64,000 nt of DNA. It comes from an uncultured Vampirovibrio sp. (lineage in GTDB: Bacteria; Cyanobacteriota; Vampirovibrionia; Gastranaerophilales; Gastranaerophilaceae). The notes below the pieces were generated by a model that was not told where the DNA came from, made no database searches, and was given only the letters and a program-made list of their open reading frames with translations. Shown here piece after piece: positions 32,307 to 40,349 of the stretch. The translations under genes and the position numbers were made by a program. Each line of letters starts with the position of its first letter. The stretch's first letter is position 1. The stretch covers positions 8,236 to 72,235 of the forward strand of contig CAJTNR010000009.1 of assembly GCA_910577635.1 (NCBI GenBank). The letters run 5' to 3'.

Positions 32307-33256
32307 TATTTGCTCCTTTTGAAAAATTTCGTTTTAATTGTAGATGCACCTTGTTTTGTTTTATTAGCTGCTTTTGTAATTCCCTTTTTGGTTTTATTGC
32401 TAACTGTTACGATACCATCTTTTGTGTTGTTTGTAAATTCAATTATATTTTCCTTTGTATCTTCCTTAAGTTTTTCACTATCCCACTTCTGACGCTCAAT
32501 TTCTGATAATTCTTTCTTTACACCGATATTGTGCTTATCTTTTGCATACTGTTTAATATTCTCTCTTGTGATAGCTGTCGGAGGTTCAACGTAGTATTGA
32601 TTCAAGAGTTTCATTTTAACATTATAAGCAATATCAGGACTAATATACTTAGAATACTCTTTTAATCTTAACATTCCTTCGTAGTTGTTAGATATTGTTG
32701 TATCTAAATTTTTCATCTTATTATTTCTTATATTTTTAGCATAAATGCTCTCCCACAGTACAATTTCTCGATTAACATCAACAAAAGCGCAGTAAACACT
32801 GACCCTGTGTGTTGGGTTAACTACATCAAAACCGGAAATATTAAGTGTATTCCATAGGGTGTTTTTTAGAAAATCCCTCTGGACATCAACTGAGCTCACT
32901 ACAACAACGAGTTTTTTAACTCCAATGTTTCTTGCAATTTTTTTAAGAAGAGTAAAATCAAGATTATATCCTTGATTCAGACCCTGAAGAGCTTCTAAGT
33001 CGTATTGTCTCAAGCCCGCTTTTTTTAGATTTGCTGCTGCAATATCAACAGGAACAACAGATACGTTTTTATCCATCAGTTTTCCTCTTATATCAACAGC
33101 AAAAAACTCAGGGGTTCTAAAGTAAGCGTTGTAATAGTTTACAGGGGTTAATAGAGTGTCTGTTATAATTCCTATTTTTTCAAGAGCAAAACAAGAACTG
33201 TTTATAAAAAACAGAAACAAAAAAACTATACTTTTTTTTATAATTCCCCTTATCAT
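32306..33256 (-). CDS. Secreted protein with repetitive basic C-terminus, in fliL-fliN operon
   Basis: 316 residues, signal peptide KKSIVFLFLFFINSSCFA. The central region (YYNAYFRTPEFFAVDIRGKL, VSVVPVDIAAANLKKAGL, KLVVVVSSVDVQRDFLKN) is compact but unrecognised; it hints at a periplasmic alpha/beta fold. The last ~75 residues are helical with NKTKKGITKAANKTKQG-type repeats, akin to coiled-coil/YtxH-like tails, ending KFFKRSK. First gene of the operon, so perhaps a periplasmic flagellar accessory factor. Inferred from context. Confidence 0.6.
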   Translation of the reverse strand: MIRGIIKKSIVFLFLFFINSSCFALEKIGIITDTLLTPVNYYNAYFRTPEFFAVDIRGKLMDKNVSVVPVDIAAANLKKAGLRQYDLEALQGLNQGYNLDFTLLKKIARNIGVKKLVVVVSSVDVQRDFLKNTLWNTLNISGFDVVNPTHRVSVYCAFVDVNREIVLWESIYAKNIRNNKMKNLDTTISNNYEGMLRLKEYSKYISPDIAYNVKMKLLNQYYVEPPTAITRENIKQYAKDKHNIGVKKELSEIERQKWDSEKLKEDTKENIIEFTNNTKDGIVTVSNKTKKGITKAANKTKQGASTIKTKFFKRSK

Positions 33257-33397
33257 ACTACTAGAATTATCGACTATATTCTTATCTTTTCAAATCATAT
33301 ATTTGATTGATTTTTTTGACAAAATTTAAATTTTCATTAAATAAATTCTATAAAAGACCGAAAAAAATAAAGGATAAGTATATTAAAAAGAGTCCCA

Positions 33398-33883
33398 ATG
33401 GCTTTTCACTACAGACTACAAAAGATTCTAGATCTTAGAATAAGAAAAAAAGAAGAACAGCTTCAAGTTGTTATTAAAGCGCAAGAAGAAGTTGATAGAA
33501 TCGAACTTTTGATAATTAAAAACCTAGATCAAATTAAAAGCCTTACTGCTCAAATGAGACAGGCAAGCCCTATGATGTATGATCAGTATGACAAATTTAT
33601 AAAACACCTGTGGGAAGAAGATTCTAAGCTAAAAACCCAAAAACAGGAGGCTTTAGATAATCTTAACAAAGAAAAAGAGGTACTAAGAATTAAAGAACAG
33701 GAAGTTAATGTATTAGAAAAGCACAAAGAGAATCAAAAAGAAGATTATATTAAAGAACAAAAAGCACTTGAGCTAAAACAGCTGAATGAAATCGGATCTC
33801 AAAAATATTTTATTCGAAACAAAGAAAAAATAGATCAAGAAGAACTAGAGGAACTAAATGCCCTTAGAAATTCAAAAAAATGA
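33398..33883 (+). CDS. fliJ: FliJ-like flagellar export chaperone (copy 1)
   Basis: 161 residues. FHYRLQKILDLRIRKKEEQ matches the FliJ N-terminus (F-x-L-x-x-hL-x-h-R-x-x-x-E); the rest is one long antiparallel coiled coil of charged heptads. FliJ links the export ATPase FliI to the gate. It overlaps the following FliK-like gene by 26 bp. A second FliJ-like gene is at 42781. Confidence 0.75.
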   Translation: MAFHYRLQKILDLRIRKKEEQLQVVIKAQEEVDRIELLIIKNLDQIKSLTAQMRQASPMMYDQYDKFIKHLWEEDSKLKTQKQEALDNLNKEKEVLRIKEQEVNVLEKHKENQKEDYIKEQKALELKQLNEIGSQKYFIRNKEKIDQEELEELNALRNSKK

Positions 33884-34466
33884 ATATAATTACACCCCCA
33901 AAGCCTGCAAGAAAGCTCCTATGGGCAATTTTTGCGATATAAAAGTAAAAATGATGGATTTAATTGATAACTTAATCAACAAAAAAGAAGAGCTGAGTTT
34001 AGATGATAGAATTAATGAAAAATTCCTCAATCTTGATTTTGGAAGCGAATTTGATATTGATGCAGCGAAAATTGGCGTTAATGATGCAATTTTCTTTGTT
34101 AATTTATTAAATCAAAACAACTTAATTGACTATAAAGTAGAAGATAATAAACTTAGTGTTTCTTTAGATAATAAAACAATAAATGCTACTAATTCTTTGC
34201 TTAATCTATTAAAAACTTCTTATGATTCAAAAAAAGCAGTAAGACTGGACTTTGATTCTAATGTTACGGTTATTATAAAACTGGATAACAAAGGAAAAGT
34301 GCAGGCACATTTTATCCCTGGGAATAAAGAATGTGAAATGTATTTAAAAAACAATATTCCAGCCCTTAAACAAACCTTTGAGGAAGAAGGGATAAACTAT
34401 TCCTATCTTGGATATTCCAATTCAAGAAACAGACAGAAAAAATCTAGAAAGGGTAAAGAACAATGA
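33858..34466 (+). CDS. Short FliK-like protein (hook-length control C-terminal domain)
   Basis: 202 residues. The C-terminal half aligns by eye with the FliK C-terminus of the second cluster: VTVIIKLDNKGKVQAHF...ECEMYLKNNIPALKQTFEEEG corresponds to LSIELTTGARGLNGYIV...VRAYIEKNISTLQKQLSDSG. The long disordered ruler region of a normal FliK is missing. It lies between FliJ copy 1 and a FlgF/G-type protein and overlaps both neighbours (26 bp and ATGA). It may specify rod or hook export switching; inferred. Confidence 0.6.
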   Translation: MPLEIQKNEYNYTPKACKKAPMGNFCDIKVKMMDLIDNLINKKEELSLDDRINEKFLNLDFGSEFDIDAAKIGVNDAIFFVNLLNQNNLIDYKVEDNKLSVSLDNKTINATNSLLNLLKTSYDSKKAVRLDFDSNVTVIIKLDNKGKVQAHFIPGNKECEMYLKNNIPALKQTFEEEGINYSYLGYSNSRNRQKKSRKGKEQ

Positions 34467-35296
34467 AAGATTCCTATATTAATGCAATGAATATCCAAAA
34501 AAACACGGTTCATTGGATGAATGCAATATCTGAAAACCTTGTTAATTTATACACACCCGGCTACAGAGAAAACCAGGTCACCTTTAAAACCTACCTTGAT
34601 GCTGCCGTTCCTGATAGAGTGCTTAAAAACCCGGGACAAGGAAAAGCAATACCTGGAACATCAGAGGAAAATGTTTATCTTGAAGGAAACGGTTACTTTG
34701 TCTTAAGAAACGAAGAAGGACGAATAGCTTACACTCGATTAGGCGAGTTTAAATTTGACGGCGAAGGGGTCTATAAAGCAGCGGATGGATCTAAAGTCCA
34801 GGGTTATATCCTTAATGATAAAGGGGAGATAATGTCCGGCACTAAATCTTTATCAAATGATATTTACGAAAACACAATAGCACAAGGCGGTGCTCTTGCA
34901 ATTCCGACTACTGAAATTAAGCTATGGATTGACCCTGACAATGGCAAATACTTAGGGAAATATGACGAATTTGAAATTAAAGAAGATGGAATCCTATATG
35001 GAAAAGCAAACAACGGAAAAGATTGTACTCCTTTATATAAATTAGCATTGATGAACTTCCACAACCCTCAGGAATTGTTCGAATACAAACAAGGTCAATA
35101 TTTAGAAACCGCTTATTCAGGAAAACCTGTTATAGGCAAAGGTGAAGTTCGAAGCGGGTTAATTGAGCTATCCAATATCGATTTTAAAGCCAATGCAACC
35201 TATTGGCAGCAGGCAAAAACCCAGCTTGATTTATCAGGTAAGATAATGTCTACCTACAAACAGCTTCTTGAATCCGCAATGGAGCTGTTAAGCTAG
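34463..35296 (+). CDS. Flagellar hook/rod protein (FlgF/FlgG-like)
   Basis: 277 residues, ATGA-coupled to the preceding gene. N-terminal MNAISENLVNLYTPGYRENQ is the rod/hook family start (LxxxxxNLANxxTxGYK), followed by YLEGNGYFVLRNEEGRIAYTRLGEFKFD, the FlgF/G core. C-terminal IELSNIDFKANATYWQQAKTQLDLSGK retains the D0 helix that polymerises with other axial proteins. Probably a rod or hook subunit; FlgF versus FlgG cannot be set without alignment. Confidence 0.85.
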   Translation: MKDSYINAMNIQKNTVHWMNAISENLVNLYTPGYRENQVTFKTYLDAAVPDRVLKNPGQGKAIPGTSEENVYLEGNGYFVLRNEEGRIAYTRLGEFKFDGEGVYKAADGSKVQGYILNDKGEIMSGTKSLSNDIYENTIAQGGALAIPTTEIKLWIDPDNGKYLGKYDEFEIKEDGILYGKANNGKDCTPLYKLALMNFHNPQELFEYKQGQYLETAYSGKPVIGKGEVRSGLIELSNIDFKANATYWQQAKTQLDLSGKIMSTYKQLLESAMELLS

Positions 35297-35299
35297 AAT

Positions 35300-35953
35300 A
35301 TGAAAAAATTATTATCAATTATAATAATAATTTGTTTTTTTATACCCTTAAGTGCCGATGCTTCCTTTTTTTCAAGATTCAAAAAAAAAGACGAGCCAAA
35401 AAAAGGCTACAAGGGAGTTTTGCCTGATATTGAGCGCGATTTTGAATACTTAAAACAAAAAACAGATTCACCTAAACCTAAAGAAGATGAACTTCTTCTT
35501 CCTGAAGATATCAAAGAAGAAACGGACTTAAAACCCGCTCCTTTTGATGATGCTCTTTTTTTAGATGTAATTATAAAAAAAGACAAAACTTCAAATTGGG
35601 TTAATGATATTCAAAAAACAAAATTTGCCCTAAAACAGCTTAAAACCTGTATCGAGAACAATGATGATATCCAGCACTATAACGCAGTAGTTAATTTGCT
35701 TGATTTGTATAGTAAAAACTTAAAAACAAAGTATGAAAATAAATCTGAATCACTATTAGAAAGCTATATTGAAATTCTTAATACTACTTATTATGCCAAA
35801 GTACTTGGCAACTTGATGTACGACTCTAATTATTATGCACGCTACATTCCGCTCAGAGAGGGGCAATACAGCAAATACAACATTGATTTAAAAAAACAGG
35901 ATTTATTAAACCGTATAAATAAAACTCTTTTTATAATCTCTAATGACTCGTAA
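35300..35953 (+). CDS. Secreted hypothetical protein
   Basis: 217 residues, signal peptide KKLLSIIIIICFFIPLSADA. A Lys/Pro/Glu-rich linker (KKKDEPKKGYKGVLPDIERD) precedes a helical domain (NDIQKTKFALKQLKTCIENN ... YYAKVLGNLMYDSNYYARYI). Only 3 bp after the hook/rod-like gene, so probably in the same operon and perhaps a periplasmic flagellar accessory. No family recognised. Confidence 0.6.
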   Translation: MKKLLSIIIIICFFIPLSADASFFSRFKKKDEPKKGYKGVLPDIERDFEYLKQKTDSPKPKEDELLLPEDIKEETDLKPAPFDDALFLDVIIKKDKTSNWVNDIQKTKFALKQLKTCIENNDDIQHYNAVVNLLDLYSKNLKTKYENKSESLLESYIEILNTTYYAKVLGNLMYDSNYYARYIPLREGQYSKYNIDLKKQDLLNRINKTLFIISNDS

Positions 35954-35967
35954 AAAATCGAATAATG

Positions 35968-35976
35968 TGCTATTAT
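35968..35976 (+). promoter_or_regulatory. Extended -10 TGCTATTAT
   Basis: TGC followed by TATTAT, 30 nt before ATG 36007, with AGAGG as ribosome site: an ordinary leadered promoter in contrast to several neighbours. Confidence 0.4.
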
Positions 35977-36006
35977 AAAAAAGACTATTAACATAAGAGG
36001 TTTATT

Positions 36007-36714
36007 ATGCATAAAAAAGTTTTTGGTGCAATTATTCTATCGTCCTTTCTAGCTTTGCAAGTTGGCGCATATGATTATTACGATAATGAAGTGGAACATA
36101 TTCAAACTACTAAAGAAACTAAAAACACTAAAGTTGATTTAGTAAAAATTACTGAGTGCGGAAATGTAATTCAAAAAGAAAATTTATTAGTTGTCAACTT
36201 CGCACAGAACTTCAACTCCAAATACTATAAAATGGGTGATTATGTTCAATTTAACTTCGATAATGAAGTAAGAACCAAAGAAGGAACGCTGCTTATTCCC
36301 TGCAATTCCTCTTTAATCGCAAGAGTATCCTGTATTGAGAATCCCAAGTGGTTTTCAAGAAACGCAAAAGTTTTTCTTGAATTCACACACATTCTTCTTG
36401 AAGATGGGACCAACATCCCTGTTGCTTTGCAATTGGCATCTAAAAAGAAGTATTTGCAAGAAGGCGCTAAAGAAACTACAGGAAAAATCGCTGCTTACAC
36501 TCTTTCAATCGGTGGAATCGGCTCAGGTTTAGGTGCTGCAATTGGAGTTGCAGCCGGTCAAACAATAACAGGTCTTATAATAGGGGGCTCTGTTGGAGGC
36601 GGTGTAGGGCTTTTATCGGGTATTGTTTCCCCAGGGCTTCACTATAAAGCAAAACAAGGAGAGAAAGTAATTCTTGAACTGCAAAACCACTTAAAGGTCC
36701 CAAACTGCCAGTAG
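36007..36714 (+). CDS. Secreted glycine-zipper protein of unknown function
   Basis: 235 residues with signal peptide HKKVFGAIILSSFLALQVGA. A beta-rich region (NVIQKENLLVVNFAQNFNSK, GTLLIPCNSSLIARVSCIEN, FLEFTHILLEDGTNIPVALQ) resembles the secreted conjugation/outer-membrane protein type with TrbI-like beta folds only loosely. Then a glycine zipper (GGIGSGLGAAIGVAAGQTIT, GGSVGGGVGLLSGIVSPG) that may insert in the outer membrane. Two cysteines could pair. Own promoter. Function unknown. Confidence 0.6.
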   Translation: MHKKVFGAIILSSFLALQVGAYDYYDNEVEHIQTTKETKNTKVDLVKITECGNVIQKENLLVVNFAQNFNSKYYKMGDYVQFNFDNEVRTKEGTLLIPCNSSLIARVSCIENPKWFSRNAKVFLEFTHILLEDGTNIPVALQLASKKKYLQEGAKETTGKIAAYTLSIGGIGSGLGAAIGVAAGQTITGLIIGGSVGGGVGLLSGIVSPGLHYKAKQGEKVILELQNHLKVPNCQ

Positions 36715-36735
36715 GTTGAAAAAATTCGTATTTTC

Positions 36736-36744
36736 TGCTATAAT
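36736..36744 (+). promoter_or_regulatory. Extended -10 TGCTATAAT
   Basis: TGC plus perfect TATAAT (36739-36744), 28 nt before ATG 36773; AGGAAA provides a weak ribosome site. Confidence 0.5.
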
Positions 36745-36772
36745 TATAGTAGATATATAGGAAATACGGCAA

Positions 36773-37045
36773 ATGTCTTTCAATATCAATCCCCCAAGCA
36801 GAAATTTATCCAATGTGCAGGCTTCAAGCAAGTCTCAAGACGGCGGTGCTGGAAATACGGGCTACTTTAGAAGGGAAAATACAAAAGAAGAAGTAGAGCT
36901 CAACTTTAGCAAAAACTATAGTGAGGATTCTTTTGTCAAACAAGACAAAACACAAACTCAACAAGGATTATTAGAATTAATTAAAAAGCTTTTCTTGCAG
37001 CTGTTGGACTTACTTTCAGAATTATTTGTCAAAAAAGCAAAATAA
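36773..37045 (+). CDS. Small hypothetical protein with amphipathic C-terminus
   Basis: 90 residues. Disordered, Ser/Asn/Gly-rich N-terminal two thirds (NINPPSRNLSNVQASSKSQD), then a Leu/Phe-rich helix (LLELIKKLFLQLLDLLSELF) that could bind membrane or a partner. No signal peptide. Separated from the next gene by the shared TTTTTGTGGTTTTATA element. Function unknown. Confidence 0.5.
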   Translation: MSFNINPPSRNLSNVQASSKSQDGGAGNTGYFRRENTKEEVELNFSKNYSEDSFVKQDKTQTQQGLLELIKKLFLQLLDLLSELFVKKAK

Positions 37046-37048
37046 TTT

Positions 37049-37064
37049 TTTTTGTGGTTTTATA
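37049..37064 (+). promoter_or_regulatory. Shared upstream motif TTTTTGTGGTTTTATA, copy 2
   Basis: Identical to 19389-19404. Read as TGG-TTTTAT (37055-37063) it is an extended -10 with a 6 nt gap before ATG 37070. Confidence 0.45.
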
Positions 37065-37069
37065 GAATT

Positions 37070-37927
37070 ATGCCAAATATTGTTTCTAAAATTGGTGCAA
37101 AACCTGTCTTAAAAACTTTATCAAATGTTGCAATAAAACCGGTAGCATCCAATAACAACAAATTAACAAAATTTCCTTACATATCAAAAAACCAAGAGCT
37201 TCCTTTGGATTTATTCTTTATTAGGATGAATCACTATCCAGATAAGCTAAACTGGGCACAGGATATGATTGATTTAACCTATAAACTCTCGGATTTGGTT
37301 AGTGAAAAAACAACTTTTTCTAACATTGTCCAAAAAGCAGAAGCAGAACTTAAAAGAATAAACAATGGCAGTGCTTATTGCGAAAAAAGGATACTAACCA
37401 AACTTAATAAATTCTTTTTTCAAAAGAACACAAGAGGAGAAGAATACCACGAAAAATTCTACAACAGGTGGGTTTTAGAAGGAAAGCCTTTAACAAAATT
37501 CGCTATTAAATCAAATAGTGAATATAAAAACGCAGCTACGTGCAAAATTACTTATACACAGCATTCTGACGGTTTTTTAATTGAATATGGAAAAAGTACT
37601 GTTTCCAATTTTTCCCTTGCAGCAAAGGAGTATACAAAATTAATCAATACAAAAAATCCTGATATTAAAGAAATTAATAAATCAATAGCAACGATTCACT
37701 GGCTTATAGCTCAAGAATCGCCCTATAAAAAAGGTAATGACTCGATTGCCAATGTTATAACTAAAGCAATTTATCATAGTTATAATGTAAAACTTAGCCC
37801 TATAAAACCTAAACACAGCTTTGATTTTGAAGCTTTCTGCACCGATTTGGACGATTATATTAAAAAATATCCAAAACTTTTTTCAATAAATCCATATATT
37901 ATAAATAGAATGTCTAGAATGGTTTAA
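37070..37927 (+). CDS. Hypothetical protein
   Basis: 285 residues from ATG 37070; an upstream TTG lies inside the shared promoter-like motif and is rejected. N-terminal ~45 residues are Lys/Asn/Val-rich and unstructured (IVSKIGAKPVLKTLSN), similar in feel to the leader of the RelA/SpoT-domain protein. The remainder is a mixed fold with many aromatic residues (LFFIRMNHYPDKLNWAQDMI; IHWLIAQESPYKKGNDSIAN). No recognised motif. His/Glu/Lys positions such as IATIHWLIAQESPYKKG might be catalytic, loosely resembling Fic/AMPylator-associated or ADP-ribosyl folds, but this is too weak to assign. Confidence 0.5.
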   Translation: MPNIVSKIGAKPVLKTLSNVAIKPVASNNNKLTKFPYISKNQELPLDLFFIRMNHYPDKLNWAQDMIDLTYKLSDLVSEKTTFSNIVQKAEAELKRINNGSAYCEKRILTKLNKFFFQKNTRGEEYHEKFYNRWVLEGKPLTKFAIKSNSEYKNAATCKITYTQHSDGFLIEYGKSTVSNFSLAAKEYTKLINTKNPDIKEINKSIATIHWLIAQESPYKKGNDSIANVITKAIYHSYNVKLSPIKPKHSFDFEAFCTDLDDYIKKYPKLFSINPYIINRMSRMV

Positions 37928-38008
37928 TAACAGCAGCATCTCAACTAAACTTTATCTTTAGTGTTCTAGCTGCTCCCATCTGGTTCTATTTTCCTATACA
38001 AATATTGC

Positions 38009-38041
38009 AAAAAAAGAGGGTCTAAACTAAATATGACCCTC
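38009..38041 (-). terminator. Terminator of the cysteine-rich prepilin gene
   Basis: Minus strand GAGGGTC, loop ATATTTAGTTTA, GACCCTC, then seven T (plus-strand A run 38009-38015). The rest of the 156 bp between 37928 and 38083 shows nothing else recognisable. Confidence 0.75.
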
Positions 38042-38083
38042 AAATACCAAAACACAAAAATATATAAGATTGACTTTAAGCCC

Positions 38084-39853
38084 CTATGGTAAATTCAAAA
38101 CACAGCGAACCGAATATGCCCTGCTTTTTGTATAATATGCAGCACTATAAGTACTGCTGCACTCTGGTGTTGAGCCTGCTGATACCCAGAAATAAACACA
38201 AAGATTATTTTTACAAGTTGAACTCCAAAGAGTAGATGCATCGCAGCCATAATAGGAACCTCTGCAGAGATTTGAATCAGCTTCGCATTGTGGAGCACCA
38301 TAATTTGCTTTTTTATCACATAATTGTAAACCATTTGCACCTTGATTTTTTGAAATATTATCATATTTTTCATGTAATATTTTAAGTTGTTCTATAGTAG
38401 GCAAAGACCATCCGGGTTCATTAACCGTACAGATATAATTTGCCGCCCACCAATTGCAAACAGTTCTATTGCAGCTTTCATAATCCCAACCTGGAAAACT
38501 GCTTTTAAGTGCACTAGAACTTGTACAAGTTGAAGAAGTAGGTGAAGCATTCGTCCAACAGTGCGCATCGGTATATTCAACCCATGTGTTTCCATTTTTT
38601 ACTGTTTGTTCTCCAAGCGCAATATTATTTATACTTGGTCCGCCAGCATCTCCTGCATTGTATTTTTTCATACAAAACTTAGTTGTTCCGTCTTGAATTA
38701 AAATTGCATTATGTTTAGTACACGGATCATACTTGCAGGTATTATTGCTTAGTGCGTAGTCTTCATTGCACTCCGTGCAATTGGTTGCACTTGTGCATTT
38801 CTTGCATCCTGTGGGGCAGTTATTGTCGCATTTAGATCCATACTTTCCATCAGGACAACTAGAAAAAGAACTACAGCCGTCTTTTGTACAATTTGTACAA
38901 GCGGAGCCAAAATCCGTACAATTAGAACAATTTCCTGAACTATTTATATACTTTCCGTTTGAACAGGGAGTCCAGCTTGAACAAGACGAAGCAGTGCAAG
39001 CTGCACATTGGGATCCAAACTTGCTGCTGCAGCTTAGACATCCGCTTGATGCAGGGTATTGACCCACAGAGCAGTTGTAACTTAAACAACTATCATAAGT
39101 ACAGGTTGAACAACTGGATCCAAAATAATTACAATTTCTGCAAGAATTATGAGAAGAATTAACAACTCCGCTGCAAGTTTTACAAGAAGACTTTCCGCTT
39201 TCATCCTGATATTCACTATTTGTACAGGGGGTCTGCTGATTATTTCCCGTGCATTTATTTCCTGTAGAACAAGTTGTACAGGTTTTATTTGTTGAATGCC
39301 AATAAGTTCCTAGAGCACAATTACTGCAAGATGTCCTATCAGAACTTACCACCCCCTCACACTCTTTACAATCACTTTTTCCTGTTTCATTTTGATACTG
39401 TGTCCCGCTGCATTTTACTGCAGTATTATTAGAACACTTATACCCCTTAGGACAATTAGTACAAGTAGTTCCTGTAATATATTGACCATTAGGACAACAC
39501 TTACATTCACTACTGCTTATTTTTGTACATCCGCTCCTGCAGGTATCACACTGATTAGATCCGCTATTACAATTAGCACAGTTTGATACAGTACAAGTTT
39601 CACACTTACAAGTAAGAGTATTTTTAAAACCAGATCCACATCCAATAGGACAAGCAATACACTGATTACCCAAACAAAGAGTACAAGAACTACCCACTGT
39701 ATTAGGACAAGTCATAGTGAGCTTCTTTGATCCCACACTTACTCCCCCGTGTTTTAGTTTATGTGTGACAACGGGAGCTAAACTAGCCAAGATGACTGAG
39801 ATTGTAATCAAGCTTATTAATAGCTCGATTAAAGAAAAGCCTTTCTTTTTCAT
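38084..39853 (-). CDS. Type IV prepilin-like protein with very cysteine-rich repeats and DUF1566/FISUMP-like C-terminus
   Basis: 589 residues from ATG 39853, chosen because AAGGA lies upstream and the protein then starts KKKG^FSLIELLISLITISV, a perfect class III prepilin leader with Glu5. After the TM helix, ~residues 50-420 consist of repeated CxxC modules (for example CTNCPKGYKCSNN, CSNCTDFGSACTNCTKDGC) with about 58 cysteines, similar to growth-factor-receptor/furin-like or Giardia VSP-like repeats. The last ~170 residues (W, GW.LPT..QL..L, YFWVSAGS, SVRCVLNLP pattern) resemble DUF1566/major-fimbrial-type lectin-like domains, with ~13 more Cys. Likely a disulphide-rigid surface pilin or minor pilin, processed by PilD-type peptidase. 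Stands alone; minus-strand terminator follows. Confidence 0.75.
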   Translation of the reverse strand: MKKKGFSLIELLISLITISVILASLAPVVTHKLKHGGVSVGSKKLTMTCPNTVGSSCTLCLGNQCIACPIGCGSGFKNTLTCKCETCTVSNCANCNSGSNQCDTCRSGCTKISSSECKCCPNGQYITGTTCTNCPKGYKCSNNTAVKCSGTQYQNETGKSDCKECEGVVSSDRTSCSNCALGTYWHSTNKTCTTCSTGNKCTGNNQQTPCTNSEYQDESGKSSCKTCSGVVNSSHNSCRNCNYFGSSCSTCTYDSCLSYNCSVGQYPASSGCLSCSSKFGSQCAACTASSCSSWTPCSNGKYINSSGNCSNCTDFGSACTNCTKDGCSSFSSCPDGKYGSKCDNNCPTGCKKCTSATNCTECNEDYALSNNTCKYDPCTKHNAILIQDGTTKFCMKKYNAGDAGGPSINNIALGEQTVKNGNTWVEYTDAHCWTNASPTSSTCTSSSALKSSFPGWDYESCNRTVCNWWAANYICTVNEPGWSLPTIEQLKILHEKYDNISKNQGANGLQLCDKKANYGAPQCEADSNLCRGSYYGCDASTLWSSTCKNNLCVYFWVSAGSTPECSSTYSAAYYTKSRAYSVRCVLNLP

Positions 39854-39922
39854 AAAAAATTCCTTATATTTTTGCAAACAAACTAAACGGCAAAAAATTG
39901 TCGTTTATGTGTTTTTATGATA

Positions 39923-39954
39923 TTAATTAGTTATAAGACAGTTAAACTAATTAA
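39923..39954. promoter_or_regulatory. Inverted repeat in the prepilin/XRE intergenic region
   Basis: TTAATTAGTT (39923-39932) and AACTAATTAA (39945-39954), 12 nt apart, perfect arms. Lies between the prepilin gene and the divergent XRE regulator (207 bp gap), so it may be the regulator's operator. Confidence 0.4.
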
Positions 39955-40060
39955 CAAATTTTATTGTAGAGTAATATTCACTTTTTGTCAACTATTATTC
40001 ACAATAAACTCTAATTTGTTGTTTTGTTTCCTGTAAAACAGTTAAGTGTAAAGGAAAAGT

Positions 40061-40342
40061 ATGACAACATTTGGAAGCAGGTTAAAAAAAATTAGAACAA
40101 TTTTAGGCTTATCGCAGGAAGACTTAGCTAATAGGCTCAATCTAACTCGCTCCAGTATATCCAAATGTGAAAAAGATAAAAGTTTTGTAAGCGAGCAGAC
40201 TCTAAAGACACTTGCACAGGAATACAAAGTTAATTTAAACTACCTGCTTGCTGAAATTGGAGAGCCGATTATTAATAATCAAAATGAAAATGAATTTACA
40301 ATAAAACTAAAAGAATTTTTAAAAAACGAAGGAATTATATAA
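40061..40342 (+). CDS. XRE-family regulator
   Basis: 93 residues: N-terminal HTH (RLKKIRTILGLSQEDLANRL, LTRSSISKCEKDKSFVSEQT) and a short helical tail (NEFTIKLKEFLKNEG) probably for dimerisation. Divergent from the cysteine-rich prepilin; the gap between them contains a perfect inverted repeat, so prepilin control is a natural hypothesis. AAAGGAAAAG precedes the ATG. Confidence 0.85.
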   Translation: MTTFGSRLKKIRTILGLSQEDLANRLNLTRSSISKCEKDKSFVSEQTLKTLAQEYKVNLNYLLAEIGEPIINNQNENEFTIKLKEFLKNEGII

Positions 40343-40349
40343 CAACTCT

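Noticed and set aside
31263..33256. Type III secretion (injectisome) reading of FliN/FliL genes
   Set aside because: FliL is flagellum-specific and hook, hook-cap and flagellin genes are nearby.
37928..38083. Small RNA or gene in the 156-bp gap
   Set aside because: Apart from the minus-strand terminator, no promoter-terminator pair on one strand or coding frame is visible.
38392..39586. Several antisense frames and repeat-like DNA over the prepilin gene
   Set aside because: They arise from the recurring Cys/Ser codons of the prepilin; spacing is irregular, so neither CRISPR repeats nor genes.
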